Origin: Mesorhizobium sp. ES1-4
Lineage (GTDB): Bacteria; Pseudomonadota; Alphaproteobacteria; Rhizobiales; Rhizobiaceae
Reading direction: 5' to 3'
NCBI RefSeq assembly: GCF_020164745.1
Contig: NZ_JAIUGV010000006.1
Span: forward strand, 248,001 to 312,000
DNA length: 64,000 bases
Positions within the stretch are counted from its first letter, which is position 1; each line of letters begins with the position of its first letter. Under the pieces are notes generated by a model, which was given only the letters and a program-made list of their open reading frames with translations, had not been told where the DNA came from and did not search any database. Made by a program: the position numbers and the translations under genes. Shown piece after piece: positions 37,488 to 46,538 of the stretch.

Positions 37488-37560
37488 TGTCAATCATTTC
37501 CGATCATATAATTCCATTGTGCAGTGCAATATGATTGATATTGATCGTTTCTGATTGACA
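37488..37560. promoter_or_regulatory. rhaR/rhaD intergenic operator
   Basis: The pattern TGTCAATCA-N5-GATCA (37488-37506) is repeated in exact inverted form TGATC-N5-TGATTGACA (37542-37560), symmetric about 37524. Each side therefore holds two half-sites one helical turn apart (CAATCA and CGATCA). TTGACA at 37555-37560 lies within the right arm and could be the rhaD -35 box, though no good -10 is evident. RhaR binding here is inferred. Confidence 0.65.
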
Positions 37561-37632
37561 AGTTGGCGTCTTGCGTAGACATTCCGGGGCGAAAAAGGAG
37601 TGCATCGTCAGCACTCCAAGGGAGGATTACCT

Positions 37633-39735
37633 ATGCTCGACAAGCGCTCCGGCTCGCGCCTCGCCAATCTGTGGGATGATGCGAAGGCCCAGGGAATGAG
37701 CGAGCCCGAGCTTCTGGTCTATCGCTCGAACACGCTCGGCTCCGACAAGCGCGTTACCAATTACGGCGGCGGCAACACGTCCTCCAAGATATGGCAGAAG
37801 GACCCGCTCACCGGCCAGGATGTGGAAGTGCTGTGGGTCAAGGGCTCGGGCGGCGACAGCGCCTCGATCAAGCTTGACGGCTTCGCTACCCTCTACATGG
37901 ACAAGCTGCAGGCGCTGAAGGGGCTTTATCGCGGTGTCGAGCATGAGGACGAGATGGTGGGCTATCTGCCCCACTGCACCTTCAACCTCAATCCACGCGC
38001 GGCCTCGATCGATACGCCGCTGCATGCCTATGTGCCGAAGCCTTTCGTCGATCACATGCATCCCGATGCCATTATCGCGATTGCCGCGGCGAAAGATTCC
38101 AGGGCGCTGACCAAGGAGATCTTCGGCGATGCCATCGGCTGGCTGCCGTGGAAGCGGCCGGGCTTCGAACTTGGCCTGTGGCTGGAGAAATTCTGCCTCG
38201 AACATCCCACCGCCAAGGGCGTCATCCTTGAAAGCCACGGGCTGTTCAGCTGGGGCGATACTCCTCGGGAGTGCTACGAGACGACGATTTCTGTCATCAA
38301 CCAGGCGATCGAATGGTTCGAGCGCCGCTCCGAAGGCGTGGCGATCTTCGGTGGCGAGGTGGTGAAGTCGCTCGACGCCACCCAGCGGCGTGCGATCGCC
38401 GCCAAGCTGATGCCCAGGATTCGCGGCCTGATCTCGGAAAAGGGCCACAAGCTCGGCCATTTCGACGACTCCGCCGCCGTGCTCGAATTCGTCAATTCCA
38501 GGGATTTGCGGCCGCTGGCCGCGCTCGGAACCTCGTGCCCGGATCATTTCCTGCGCACCAAGATCCGGCCGCTGGTCATCGAGTTCGATCCGGCAAAGCC
38601 CGATGTCGATGCCGTCGTCGCGCGCCTCGCCGATGATGTTGCCGAATATCGCGTCGGCTATCAGGCCTATTACGATAGTTGCAAGCATCCGGACTCGCCC
38701 GCCATCCGCGACACCAATGCCGTGGTCTACCTGATGCCCGGCGTCGGCATGTTCACTTTCGCCGGCGACAAGGCCACCGCGCGCATCTCTGGCGAATTCT
38801 ATGTCAACGCCATCAACGTCATGCGCGGCGCGTCCACTGTCTCGTCCTATGTCGGCCTGCCGGCGCAGGAGGCTTTCGACATCGAATACTGGCTGCTCGA
38901 GGATTTGAAGCTGCAGCGCATGCCGAAGCCGAAGTCTCTCGCCGGCCAGATCGCGCTGGTCACCGGCGGCGCCGGCGGCATCGGCCGGGCCACCGCCAGC
39001 CGCCTGCTGCGCGAAGGCGCCTGCGTGGTGCTGGCCGATATCGACGAGGCGGCGCTCGCCAATGCCAATGAGGAACTGGCGCAAGCCCATGGCAAGGATT
39101 TCGTCCGGCCGGTCCTCATCGACGTCACCTCGGAGGACCAGGTCGTCGCCGGTTTCGTCGAGACGGCGGTCGAATTCGGCGGCGTCGACATTCTGGTTTC
39201 CAACGCGGGCCTTGCGTCCTCGGCGCCGATCGAGGAGACGACGCTGGCGCTGTGGAACAAGAACATGGACATCCTGTCGACCGGCTATTTCCTGGTCGCG
39301 CGGGAGGCATTCCGGCTGTTCCGGGCACAGAAGATCGGCGGCAACGTCGTCTTCGTCGCTTCCAAGAACGGCCTTGCCGCGTCACCCAACGCCGCTGCCT
39401 ATTGCACCGCCAAGGCCGCCGAAATCCATCTCGCCCGCTGTCTCGCGCTCGAAGGCGCGGAAGCCCAGATCAGGGTCAATGTCGTCAATCCTGACGCCGT
39501 GCTGCGCGGCTCGAAAATCTGGACTGGCGAGTGGAAGGAGCAGCGCGCCGCCGCCTACAAGATGTCGACCGACGACCTGGAAGAACACTACCGCTCGCGC
39601 TCGATGCTGAAGCGCTCGGTCTTCCCGGAAGACATCGCCGAGGCGATCTATTTCCTGGCCTCCGACATGTCGGCCAAATCGACAGGCAACATCATCAACG
39701 TCGACGCCGGCAACGCACAGAGCTTTACGCGGTAA
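37633..39735 (+). CDS. rhaD: Bifunctional rhamnulose-1-phosphate aldolase / short-chain dehydrogenase
   Basis: A 700-residue two-domain enzyme. Residues 1 to about 420 are a class II aldolase: RVTNYGGGNTSSKIW, zinc-ligand region DHMHPDAIIAIAAA and ILESHGLFSWG. From about 430 an SDR domain has ALVTGGAGGIGRATA, VSNAGLAS and the Tyr-x3-Lys of AAYCTAKAA. It splits rhamnulose-1-phosphate to dihydroxyacetone phosphate and L-lactaldehyde; the dehydrogenase half probably oxidises lactaldehyde. GGGAGGA precedes ATG 37633. In R. leguminosarum this is rhaD of the rhaDI operon. Confidence 0.92.
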   Translation: MLDKRSGSRLANLWDDAKAQGMSEPELLVYRSNTLGSDKRVTNYGGGNTSSKIWQKDPLTGQDVEVLWVKGSGGDSASIKLDGFATLYMDKLQALKGLYRGVEHEDEMVGYLPHCTFNLNPRAASIDTPLHAYVPKPFVDHMHPDAIIAIAAAKDSRALTKEIFGDAIGWLPWKRPGFELGLWLEKFCLEHPTAKGVILESHGLFSWGDTPRECYETTISVINQAIEWFERRSEGVAIFGGEVVKSLDATQRRAIAAKLMPRIRGLISEKGHKLGHFDDSAAVLEFVNSRDLRPLAALGTSCPDHFLRTKIRPLVIEFDPAKPDVDAVVARLADDVAEYRVGYQAYYDSCKHPDSPAIRDTNAVVYLMPGVGMFTFAGDKATARISGEFYVNAINVMRGASTVSSYVGLPAQEAFDIEYWLLEDLKLQRMPKPKSLAGQIALVTGGAGGIGRATASRLLREGACVVLADIDEAALANANEELAQAHGKDFVRPVLIDVTSEDQVVAGFVETAVEFGGVDILVSNAGLASSAPIEETTLALWNKNMDILSTGYFLVAREAFRLFRAQKIGGNVVFVASKNGLAASPNAAAYCTAKAAEIHLARCLALEGAEAQIRVNVVNPDAVLRGSKIWTGEWKEQRAAAYKMSTDDLEEHYRSRSMLKRSVFPEDIAEAIYFLASDMSAKSTGNIINVDAGNAQSFTR

Positions 39736-39747
39736 CTTGTCGAAGGT

Positions 39748-39876
39748 GGCGCTGCCCTCACCCATACCCTTTCCCGTGAAGAACGGGGAGAGGGGGATCA
39801 TCGGCGCCGGAGCGCTTCCCTTCTCCCCGTCACTATACGGGGAGAAGGTGCCGGCAGGCGGATGAGGGGCAGCGCC
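39748..39876. repeat. RIME-like palindromic intergenic element, copy A
   Basis: The element lies between rhaD and rhaI. Its ends are inverted copies (39748-39760 GGCGCTGCCCTCA and 39863-39876, one extra G). Inside are an imperfect hairpin (39767-39794) and a perfect one with 11-base arms (39820-39830 and 39837-39847, loop CACTAT). The right 60 nt are nearly identical to a copy at 48797-48858. It resembles the rhizobial intergenic mosaic elements. Confidence 0.75.
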
Positions 39877-39904
39877 CACCGAACGCATTTTGGGAGGAAG
39901 AGCA

Positions 39905-41197
39905 GTGTCCGAATCCATCATTTCCGCCGACGTCGTCGACAAGGACAACGCCGCGCGCAAGGCCGACCTCGAGCGCGACTACGCCTCGCTCGGTGAGCGC
40001 CTCGACCGCCGAGGCATCGCGATCGACGCCATCCGCGACAAGGTGGAAAAGTTCGCGGTGGCGATCCCGTCCTGGGGGGTCGGCACCGGCGGCACGCGCT
40101 TCGCCCGTTTCCCGGGCGCCGGCGAGCCGCGCGATATCTTCGACAAGATCGAGGATTGCGCCGTCATCAAGCAGTTGACGCAGGCCACCCCGACCGTCTC
40201 CTTGCACATTCCATGGGACAAGGCCGATCCGAACCGGCTCAAGCAAGCGGCCTCCCGCTTCGGTCTCGGTTTCGATGCGATGAACTCCAACACCTTCTCG
40301 GACGCGAAGGATCAGAAATTCTCCTACAAGTTCGGCTCGCTGTCGCATGCCGATGCCGGCACCCGGCGGCAAGCCGTCGAACACAATCTCGAATGCATAG
40401 AGATCGGCAAGACGCTGGGCTCCAAGGCACTGACGGTGTGGATCGGCGACGGCTCGAATTTCCCCGGCCAGGTGAATTTCGCCAGGGCCTTCGAGCGTTA
40501 CCTCGACGCCATGCGGCAGGTCTATACCGGGCTGCCTGACGACTGGAAGCTGTTCAGCGAGCACAAGATGTACGAGCCGGCCTTCTATTCCACTGTCGTC
40601 CAGGACTGGGGCACCAATTATATCATTGCCAGGGAACTCGGCGACAAGGCGTTCTGCCTCGTCGATCTCGGCCACCATGCGCCCAACGTCAACATCGAGA
40701 TGATCGTGTCGCGGCTGATCCAGTTCAAAAAGCTCGGCGGCTTCCACTTCAACGATTCGAAATACGGCGACGACGACCTCGACGCCGGCTCCATCGACCC
40801 CTACCGGCTGTTCTTGGTCTTCAACGAACTGGTCGATGCCGAGCTTTCCGGCGCCGAGGGTTTCGATCCCGCCCATATGCTCGACCAGAGCCACAACGTC
40901 ACTGACCCCATCGAAAGTCTCATGCTGTCGGCGGTCGAGGTGCAGCGCGCCTACACGCAGGCGCTGCTGGTCGACCGCAAGGCGCTCGAAAGTTTTCAGG
41001 ACGACAATGACGCGCTGATGGCGACGCAGACGCTGAAAGCCGCCTATCGCACCGATGTCCAGCCGATCCTGGCCGTGGCGCGGCTGAACACCGGCGGCGC
41101 CATAGATCCGGTCGCCGCCTACCGGGCGGCGGGGTATCGCGCCAAGGTCGCGGCGGAACGCCCGGCGGTCGCCGGTGGCTCCGGCGGGATTGTTTAA
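39905..41197 (+). CDS. rhaI: L-rhamnose isomerase
   Basis: A 430-residue metal-dependent ketol isomerase that turns L-rhamnose into L-rhamnulose. The length and blocks (IPSWGVGTGGTRFARFPG, SEHKMYEPAFYST, LVDLGHHAPNVNIE, FHFNDSKYGDDDLD) match the Pseudomonas stutzeri-type enzyme. Acidic and His residues in those blocks are the metal ligands. The start is GTG 39905 with GGGAGGAAG upstream; the frame also contains a TTG at 39890 lacking a ribosome site. It is separated from rhaD by a repeat element. Confidence 0.93.
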   Translation: MSESIISADVVDKDNAARKADLERDYASLGERLDRRGIAIDAIRDKVEKFAVAIPSWGVGTGGTRFARFPGAGEPRDIFDKIEDCAVIKQLTQATPTVSLHIPWDKADPNRLKQAASRFGLGFDAMNSNTFSDAKDQKFSYKFGSLSHADAGTRRQAVEHNLECIEIGKTLGSKALTVWIGDGSNFPGQVNFARAFERYLDAMRQVYTGLPDDWKLFSEHKMYEPAFYSTVVQDWGTNYIIARELGDKAFCLVDLGHHAPNVNIEMIVSRLIQFKKLGGFHFNDSKYGDDDLDAGSIDPYRLFLVFNELVDAELSGAEGFDPAHMLDQSHNVTDPIESLMLSAVEVQRAYTQALLVDRKALESFQDDNDALMATQTLKAAYRTDVQPILAVARLNTGGAIDPVAAYRAAGYRAKVAAERPAVAGGSGGIV

Positions 41198-41298
41198 CAC
41201 GCCTGACATCTGAATTGATCCGGCTGGCCCACCTCCGGCGGTGGACACGGTCGACTTCAGAGGTTCTTCTAGGTGTTCCCCGCCTTGGAGCACCCGCC

Positions 41299-43038
41299 AT
41301 GCCCTTGACCCGTCGAACTCTGCTCGCCATCAGTTTTTCCCTGGCAATAGCCTCTTCGCCCTCGGGAGTGGCCTTTGCCGCCTCGCCCGCGCCGGCCAAG
41401 GGCGAGAACGGTATGGTCGTCACCGCCCAGCACTTGGCCTCGGAAGTTGGCGTCGAGGTGTTGAAGAAGGGCGGCAACGCGGTCGATGCGGCTGTCGCGG
41501 TCGGCTATGCCTTGGCTGTCGTCTACCCCAACGCCGGCAATATCGGCGGCGGCGGCTTCATGACCATCCGCTTCAAGGACGGCAAATCGACCTTCCTCGA
41601 TTTCCGTGAGCGCGCGCCGCTTGCCGCGACCAAGACCATGTATCTCGACAAGGACGGCAACCCGGTGAAGAGGGCCAGCCTCGACGGCTATCTTGCGGTC
41701 GGCGTGCCGGGTTCCGTCGCCGGTTTCGAGGTGGCGCGCGAGAAATACGGCACCTTGCCCAGGCAGGACCTGATGGCGCCGGCGATCAATTTTGCCAAGG
41801 ACGGCTTCATCCTCAATCAGGGCGATGCCGCCTCATTCGCCGGCAGTGCTGAAAGGTTGGCGAAGGACCCGGCGGCGGCGGCCATCTTCCTGAAACCGGA
41901 CGGCAAGCCCTATGGCATCGGCGAGAAACTGATTCAGCCCGACCTTGCCGCGTCGCTCTCGGCCATTTCCGAGAAGGGTGCCGATGCCTTCTACAAAGGC
42001 GCCATAGCCGACGCCATCGTCAAGGCGAGCGGCGCCAAGGGCGGCATTCTTGCCAAGGGCGATTTCGAGCAATACGCGGTACGCGAACTCAAGCCGGTGA
42101 CCTGCAATTACCGCGGCTACGAGATCATCTCTTCGCCGCCGCCGAGCTCGGGCGGCATCATCATCTGCGAAATCCTCAACGTGCTGGAAGGCTATCCGCT
42201 CTCTTATCTCGGCGCGGGCTCGGCCGAGACCGTGCATGTCATGGTCGAGGCGATGCGTCACGCCTATGTCGACCGCAATTCTGCGCTCGGCGATCCCGAT
42301 TTCGTCGACAACCCGGTCTCCAAGCTGCTGGACAAAGCCTATGCCAAGGGAATCCGCGACAAGATCGATCCGTTCCGTGCCGGCGTGTCGCAAGACCTGA
42401 TGCCGAAGGGCTTTGGCGAATCGAAGGAGACCACGCACTATTCGATCATCGACAAGGACGGCAACGCGGTCGCGGTCACCTACACGCTGAACGGCTCGTT
42501 CGGCGCTGGTGTCGTCGCCGACGGTACCGGCATCCTGCTCAACAACGAGATGGACGATTTCACCCAGAAACCCGGCGTGCCCAACCTCTACGGCCTGGTC
42601 CAGGGCGAAGCCAATGCCATCCAGCCGAAGAAGACGCCGCTGTCCTCGATGAGCCCTACCGTCGTGTCCAAGGACGGCAAACCGTTCATGGTCATCGGCA
42701 GCCCGGGCGGCTCGCGCATCATCACCATCACGCTGGAAGCGATCGTCAACGTCATCGACCACGGCATGAACATCCAGGAGGCTATCGACGCGCCGCGCAT
42801 CCATCACCAATGGCTGCCCGACACGGTCTACATCGAGCCGTTCGGACTTTCGCCCGATACCGAAAGGCTGCTGGCCGGGATGGGCTATCACCTCGATCTC
42901 AGTGACCAGAACTGGGGGCAAGCGGCGGGCATTCTCGTCGGCGGCAAAAGCCTGGCGGAAATCGAGAAGGGCGGCGGCGCCCGCTACAATGGCGCCATCG
43001 ACAGCCGCGCGGCATCGGGCGAAGCACTTGGATATTGA
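41299..43038 (+). CDS. ggt: Gamma-glutamyltranspeptidase
   Basis: A 579-residue secreted N-terminal-nucleophile hydrolase, made as a precursor that cuts itself into two subunits. The signal peptide contains TRRTLLAISFSLAIASS, which also resembles a Tat motif. The nucleophile is T379 in KETTHYSIIDKDGNAV; NIGGGGFM, FRERAPLAA and SSMSPTVV / GSPGGSRIITI are conserved substrate-site blocks. It releases glutamate from glutathione and other gamma-glutamyl compounds in the periplasm. The ATG at 41299 has GGAG upstream. Confidence 0.95.
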   Translation: MPLTRRTLLAISFSLAIASSPSGVAFAASPAPAKGENGMVVTAQHLASEVGVEVLKKGGNAVDAAVAVGYALAVVYPNAGNIGGGGFMTIRFKDGKSTFLDFRERAPLAATKTMYLDKDGNPVKRASLDGYLAVGVPGSVAGFEVAREKYGTLPRQDLMAPAINFAKDGFILNQGDAASFAGSAERLAKDPAAAAIFLKPDGKPYGIGEKLIQPDLAASLSAISEKGADAFYKGAIADAIVKASGAKGGILAKGDFEQYAVRELKPVTCNYRGYEIISSPPPSSGGIIICEILNVLEGYPLSYLGAGSAETVHVMVEAMRHAYVDRNSALGDPDFVDNPVSKLLDKAYAKGIRDKIDPFRAGVSQDLMPKGFGESKETTHYSIIDKDGNAVAVTYTLNGSFGAGVVADGTGILLNNEMDDFTQKPGVPNLYGLVQGEANAIQPKKTPLSSMSPTVVSKDGKPFMVIGSPGGSRIITITLEAIVNVIDHGMNIQEAIDAPRIHHQWLPDTVYIEPFGLSPDTERLLAGMGYHLDLSDQNWGQAAGILVGGKSLAEIEKGGGARYNGAIDSRAASGEALGY

Positions 43039-43122
43039 CAGGCCGCAAGCCTGTTCCTTGCCGGACGAGGCCGGAGTCCGCCCATCGGGACCAGCCTCCG
43101 CTTGACACCCCGGCTGGAACCG

Positions 43123-43464
43123 TCAGGTCACCAGCGTGACGGTCGATGCAATCAGCATCAAGGCGGCGATGCCGACGAAGAGCGCATAGATGCGTGGCCG
43201 GTCGAGCAGCAGCGCGTTTCCCGATATCCAGGCCGACGTGGCGCCGCCCAGAGCGAAGAGGAAGCCGTTGCGATGGCCGAAAGTCATCGACGCGGCCATC
43301 AGCCCGCCGATGATCAAGGCGCCGAACACGATGATCACGGCGACCGCGTATTTCTCGAAGTCGTTGTTGCCGATCCCTGGTCCGATCGCGTTCAAATTCG
43401 GCAGGTCGTCCGGATCGAAGGGGCTCGCCGACCCGTATTCGTCTTGACCCATGGATTCTCGCAT
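43123..43464 (-). CDS. Small membrane protein of unknown function
   Basis: A 113-residue protein. An acidic, Asn/Pro-rich N-terminus (SPFDPDDLPNLNAIGPGIGN) precedes three hydrophobic helices (YAVAVIIVFGALIIGGLMAA; FLFALGGATSAWISG; IYALFVGIAALMLIASTVTL). The ATG at 43464 has GGAG 8 nt upstream. I do not recognise a family. It is convergent with ggt. Confidence 0.6.
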   Translation of the reverse strand: MRESMGQDEYGSASPFDPDDLPNLNAIGPGIGNNDFEKYAVAVIIVFGALIIGGLMAASMTFGHRNGFLFALGGATSAWISGNALLLDRPRIYALFVGIAALMLIASTVTLVT

Positions 43465-43745
43465 CACTTGATCTCCGCTGACCGGCAACAAACCATCAAC
43501 GCCTGCCGAGCGCAACCCGATCGCGCTGTGGCGGATGCGTCCGGCACCGCCTTCGGTGTCTTTCCGGGATGGTTTGCTGAAGATTTTCGGAGCTGTTGCC
43601 GGATCGCGTCACCTGCCTTTATCGGTTTGTGGCCTCCGACCCCTGCCGGTGACGGTTAACCGTGCGGTACAGGCGGCTTTCGCGGTGCGGCAAAGGAATA
43701 CCGCCCTTGCTGAACACCTGCCTCGGTAAGAAGCACCTTGCGCCA

Positions 43746-44234
43746 TCATTCCTGTAAAGGGGAGGCGCTCAGTCGACGATAGGGGATGCCATCAAATCTT
43801 GCCGTCACAAAATCGGTGACGGACATCTTGCGCTTGCGTCCGTCGCTGCAGGCGTAAACCGGCCAACCGGCATCGCTGCATTCGCTGGCTGCGCAAATAC
43901 GCGCCAGGCAGTTACCGATAGTCAACCGGAAGCCGCCTTTGCCGGCGAAGCCTTGCAACAAGCTGCCGTCCGCCGAGCGCCATGTCCGCGCACGGAATTC
44001 CGCCCGCAAAAGCAATGGTTCGAGGGGGATCGCAAGATTGGTTTCGCCGGCACGCCCTGCGAACCACAGACGGAAGCGCGCCATTGCAGTCGTGTATGCG
44101 GTCACAAGATCCGGTTCGCGAAAATAGGCGATCGGCAGGTTGGAGCGGTCAAACAGATGAGACATGCGCTCGCTTGCCTCTACCGGCGTCAGCAAGGCAA
44201 CAAAGGTAAGAAAGGCGAAGCAAGCTCGCGACAT
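43746..44234 (-). CDS. Exported Cys-containing protein of unknown function
   Basis: A 162-residue protein with a signal peptide (RACFAFLTFVALLTPVEAS) and a mature domain that ends in a Cys-rich block (NCLARICAASECSDAGWPV with a further Cys in YACSDG), suggesting disulfides. No ribosome site is obvious before ATG 44234. The family is not recognised. A repeat element lies upstream. Confidence 0.55.
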   Translation of the reverse strand: MSRACFAFLTFVALLTPVEASERMSHLFDRSNLPIAYFREPDLVTAYTTAMARFRLWFAGRAGETNLAIPLEPLLLRAEFRARTWRSADGSLLQGFAGKGGFRLTIGNCLARICAASECSDAGWPVYACSDGRKRKMSVTDFVTARFDGIPYRRLSASPLQE

Positions 44235-44449
44235 TTTACAGCAGCCATTTCTATCTCGGCCTGCCGGTTTGGCCCCGGTTGCCCTCCAGCAACATCCCGC
44301 CGATCGTCGCCCTACGCAAGCCGCTTGCTGAGGCGGTCCATAAAGCGGCCGAGTGCGCAATTCGCAAGGCAGCCGAGTTAAAGCGATTGGAGCCGAAGGC
44401 GGTGACCCGCATCAACAAGTTTGCGCGGGCGGGCGAGATACAGTCGGCA

Positions 44450-44549
44450 TTAGAGCGGTTCAGCGTTTGATAGAATCGCTGCACCGCTCTAACTCTTTGT
44501 TTCACGCAATTCCGGACGGAAAACCGCTACGCACTTTTCCTGAAATTGC
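44450..44549. repeat. Palindromic intergenic element of rhizobial type
   Basis: Two hairpins in a row fill part of a 355-nt gap. The first has 16-base arms with one mismatch (44450-44465 TTAGAGCGGTTCAGCG and 44477-44492). The second runs 44506-44549, with GCAATT at one end and AATTGC at the other and an A-run/T-run inside. A diverged inverted-orientation copy of the second part is at 56465-56511. The rest of the gap (44235-44449) shows no supportable gene. Confidence 0.6.
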
Positions 44550-44589
44550 TCGAGCGGCAAGGAGGAACACCCGCCGCAGCCTGAGTTCC

Positions 44590-45030
44590 TCAGCCGAGGC
44601 GAGCCGGCGGCAGTACGAACAGACTGGCGCCGTTCTCCCGGCCGCGCTCGACATAGCCGATGATGCCGAACCATCTGGCGACGTCGGACCCCTGGAGCCA
44701 GCTGCGCGAGCGGATGGGAAGGTTGCCGGCGAGCGCCTGGATATGCCTGATATGCCGCTTGCAGAAGCGGATGGTTGAGGCGCGGAAGAAATCCTCCTGC
44801 GCTGCAAACAGTGTATCAGCGGCCTCGCTGCTCTCGTGCCAGGCGATGATCGCCACGGCTTTCTCGCCCTCGACAAGCGCGTGCGCCCGGCCTTCCTTCA
44901 AATTCATCATCAGATTGTCATAGGCGATCTTGCTGTCCTTGCCGGCCGCCGCGTACTCGTCCGACATCCGCTTGGACAGGCTATGGAAGACATCCTCGAG
45001 ATCCCCCAGCGTCGCTGCGCGTGCTCTCAT
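44590..45030 (-). CDS. Conserved protein, possible GNAT-fold acyltransferase-like
   Basis: A 146-residue soluble protein that opens MRARAATLGDLEDVFHSLSK, like the first strand and helix of GNAT acetyltransferases, with a central strand AVAIIAWHESSEAADTL. The acetyl-CoA loop (RxxGxG/A) is not clear, so activity is doubtful. AGGAGGTGAA lies directly before the ATG, a near-perfect ribosome site, so the gene is real. Function is unknown. Confidence 0.65.
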   Translation of the reverse strand: MRARAATLGDLEDVFHSLSKRMSDEYAAAGKDSKIAYDNLMMNLKEGRAHALVEGEKAVAIIAWHESSEAADTLFAAQEDFFRASTIRFCKRHIRHIQALAGNLPIRSRSWLQGSDVARWFGIIGYVERGRENGASLFVLPPARLG

Positions 45031-45272
45031 TTCACCTCCTGCAGCCCCGGCAGGAAGTTTGCCCTAGGGACGGCGCATCACCAAGCAAAAGGAATCCGCT
45101 GATATGGCGATGGGAGCAAAGTCATTCCGTGCAGAAGCGCGGTGCGACATATAGAGTTAAACTCGGGAAGGCGAGCGCATCACAAAATGGCTAACGTCAA
45201 CTTTTGCATCATAGTCCGTTGTCCTAACAGCATCTGTCGCAAGGATAGCTTCGGCTTGAGCGGCGTCGAGAC

Positions 45273-45995
45273 ATGAGGCCCAGCCTGATCCTTCTTTCAG
45301 CGGCGGCCATGTTGTCGGCCGGCCTTGGCGCATACGCTGCGGAAGTCAATCTGAGCACCCTGCCATGCGACAGGGCGGTCAAGCGTTACGTGGAATACCA
45401 GCCAAAAATTCCGCGCGACTATCGGGTGGAGCGACGGATCGGAACACATCGGCTCTTTATCCCATGGGCATATTTTCTGGGCCGCCCCGGGCCTTGGTCC
45501 CTTAATTGCCAGCAGCGGTACGATTGGACCTCGATTGCATTTTGGGTTCCGGATCTCCAGCCGCCCGAAAAGGATTTGTCCGGCATGTCCATGCTGCCGG
45601 CAGCGCCGGTGGAGAGCGACAGACCATCCCCCGGGCCCGACGAATGGGTACTCCGGATCATCCGCCTTGCGCCAATACGCGACGATGACACTAGCGTATC
45701 GGAAATGGTGGCGAATTCACGAAAGTTCATCTGGAGGGGACAGCGAGAGCTTCCAGACGGCATATTGACACGAGGGGGCGCGAACAACTGGTTCCGCCTC
45801 GCTGCGCAAGACGATGTTCTGATTAATTGTTTTGAGGCGTCAGGCGGATTCTGCTCTGTCACCCTCGATCTAAAGGATTTGCGATTGCGAATCTGGACGA
45901 GTTACAGAAGGTCCGGTGTTCATCAGCATGATATAATTTTGGCGGGCATAAGAACATTGCTCACCGAGTGGCAAACAAAGGAACCACGGACTTGA
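45273..45995 (+). CDS. Exported protein of unknown function
   Basis: A 240-residue protein with a clear signal peptide (SLILLSAAAMLSAGLGAYAA) and a mature domain rich in Trp, Arg and Pro (PWAYFLGRPGPWSLNCQQRY; NNWFRLAAQDD). Codon use has more A/T in third positions than its neighbours, especially after 45660, which hints at recent acquisition. No family is recognised. The upstream gap (45031-45272) holds no further gene. Confidence 0.6.
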   Translation: MRPSLILLSAAAMLSAGLGAYAAEVNLSTLPCDRAVKRYVEYQPKIPRDYRVERRIGTHRLFIPWAYFLGRPGPWSLNCQQRYDWTSIAFWVPDLQPPEKDLSGMSMLPAAPVESDRPSPGPDEWVLRIIRLAPIRDDDTSVSEMVANSRKFIWRGQRELPDGILTRGGANNWFRLAAQDDVLINCFEASGGFCSVTLDLKDLRLRIWTSYRRSGVHQHDIILAGIRTLLTEWQTKEPRT

Positions 45996-46274
45996 ATGCA
46001 GAAGGCTAGAATGGTCGCGCTTGCCGATGCTCAAAAGAAATGCGATGGATCCGGCGCCCTCATTGATCTCCAAAAGATATTCTCGGTCGGCATTGTGCCT
46101 GGAATTGGGTCTGCGCCCCTCCACTCCCGTAACCGGATCGAACGAAGGCAGGGATACACGCCGGCCTTCCGATGTTTGACAGGACGGCTCATTGCAAGGA
46201 CCATGTGTAACACCCGTGTGTGGCACTCGGGCAGACCTAAGCACTTAATTTTGCTAGTTTTTCAGCTAAGTCAA

Positions 46275-46289
46275 CACCTTAGAAAGGTG
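46275..46289 (-). terminator. Short stem-loop after tRNA-Phe
   Basis: CACCTT-TCT-AAGGTG in the minus-strand transcript, 6-base perfect arms, begins 2 nt after the tRNA 3' end and is followed by UUGACUU. It could end tRNA transcription; the T-run is weak. Confidence 0.4.
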
Positions 46290-46290
46290 C

Positions 46291-46366
<76 letters not shown>

Positions 46367-46538
46367 CTGTTCCGGCTAACGAAAACTCGTGTTCCGGGTT
46401 TCATGGCGACGCCGTGGCGCCCCTTGAAAGCGCGTGGGTTATAGCACGGGAATCCGGCCTGTCCAGCGCCCAGATGTGGATTTTCCTGCAGGAAAACAAA
46501 TGCCGCCCGACGGGCTGGTTTCCGTGCCGTGCGTCCGC

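Noticed and set aside
37627..39090. 487-codon frame antisense to rhaD
   Set aside because: Composition is typical of a mirror frame (His/Asp/Gly/Arg-rich), and the sense frame is an unambiguous aldolase/dehydrogenase.
44279..44470. 63-codon frame with Ala/Lys-rich helix
   Set aside because: Starts at TTG without a ribosome site and ends inside a repeat hairpin; no independent support.
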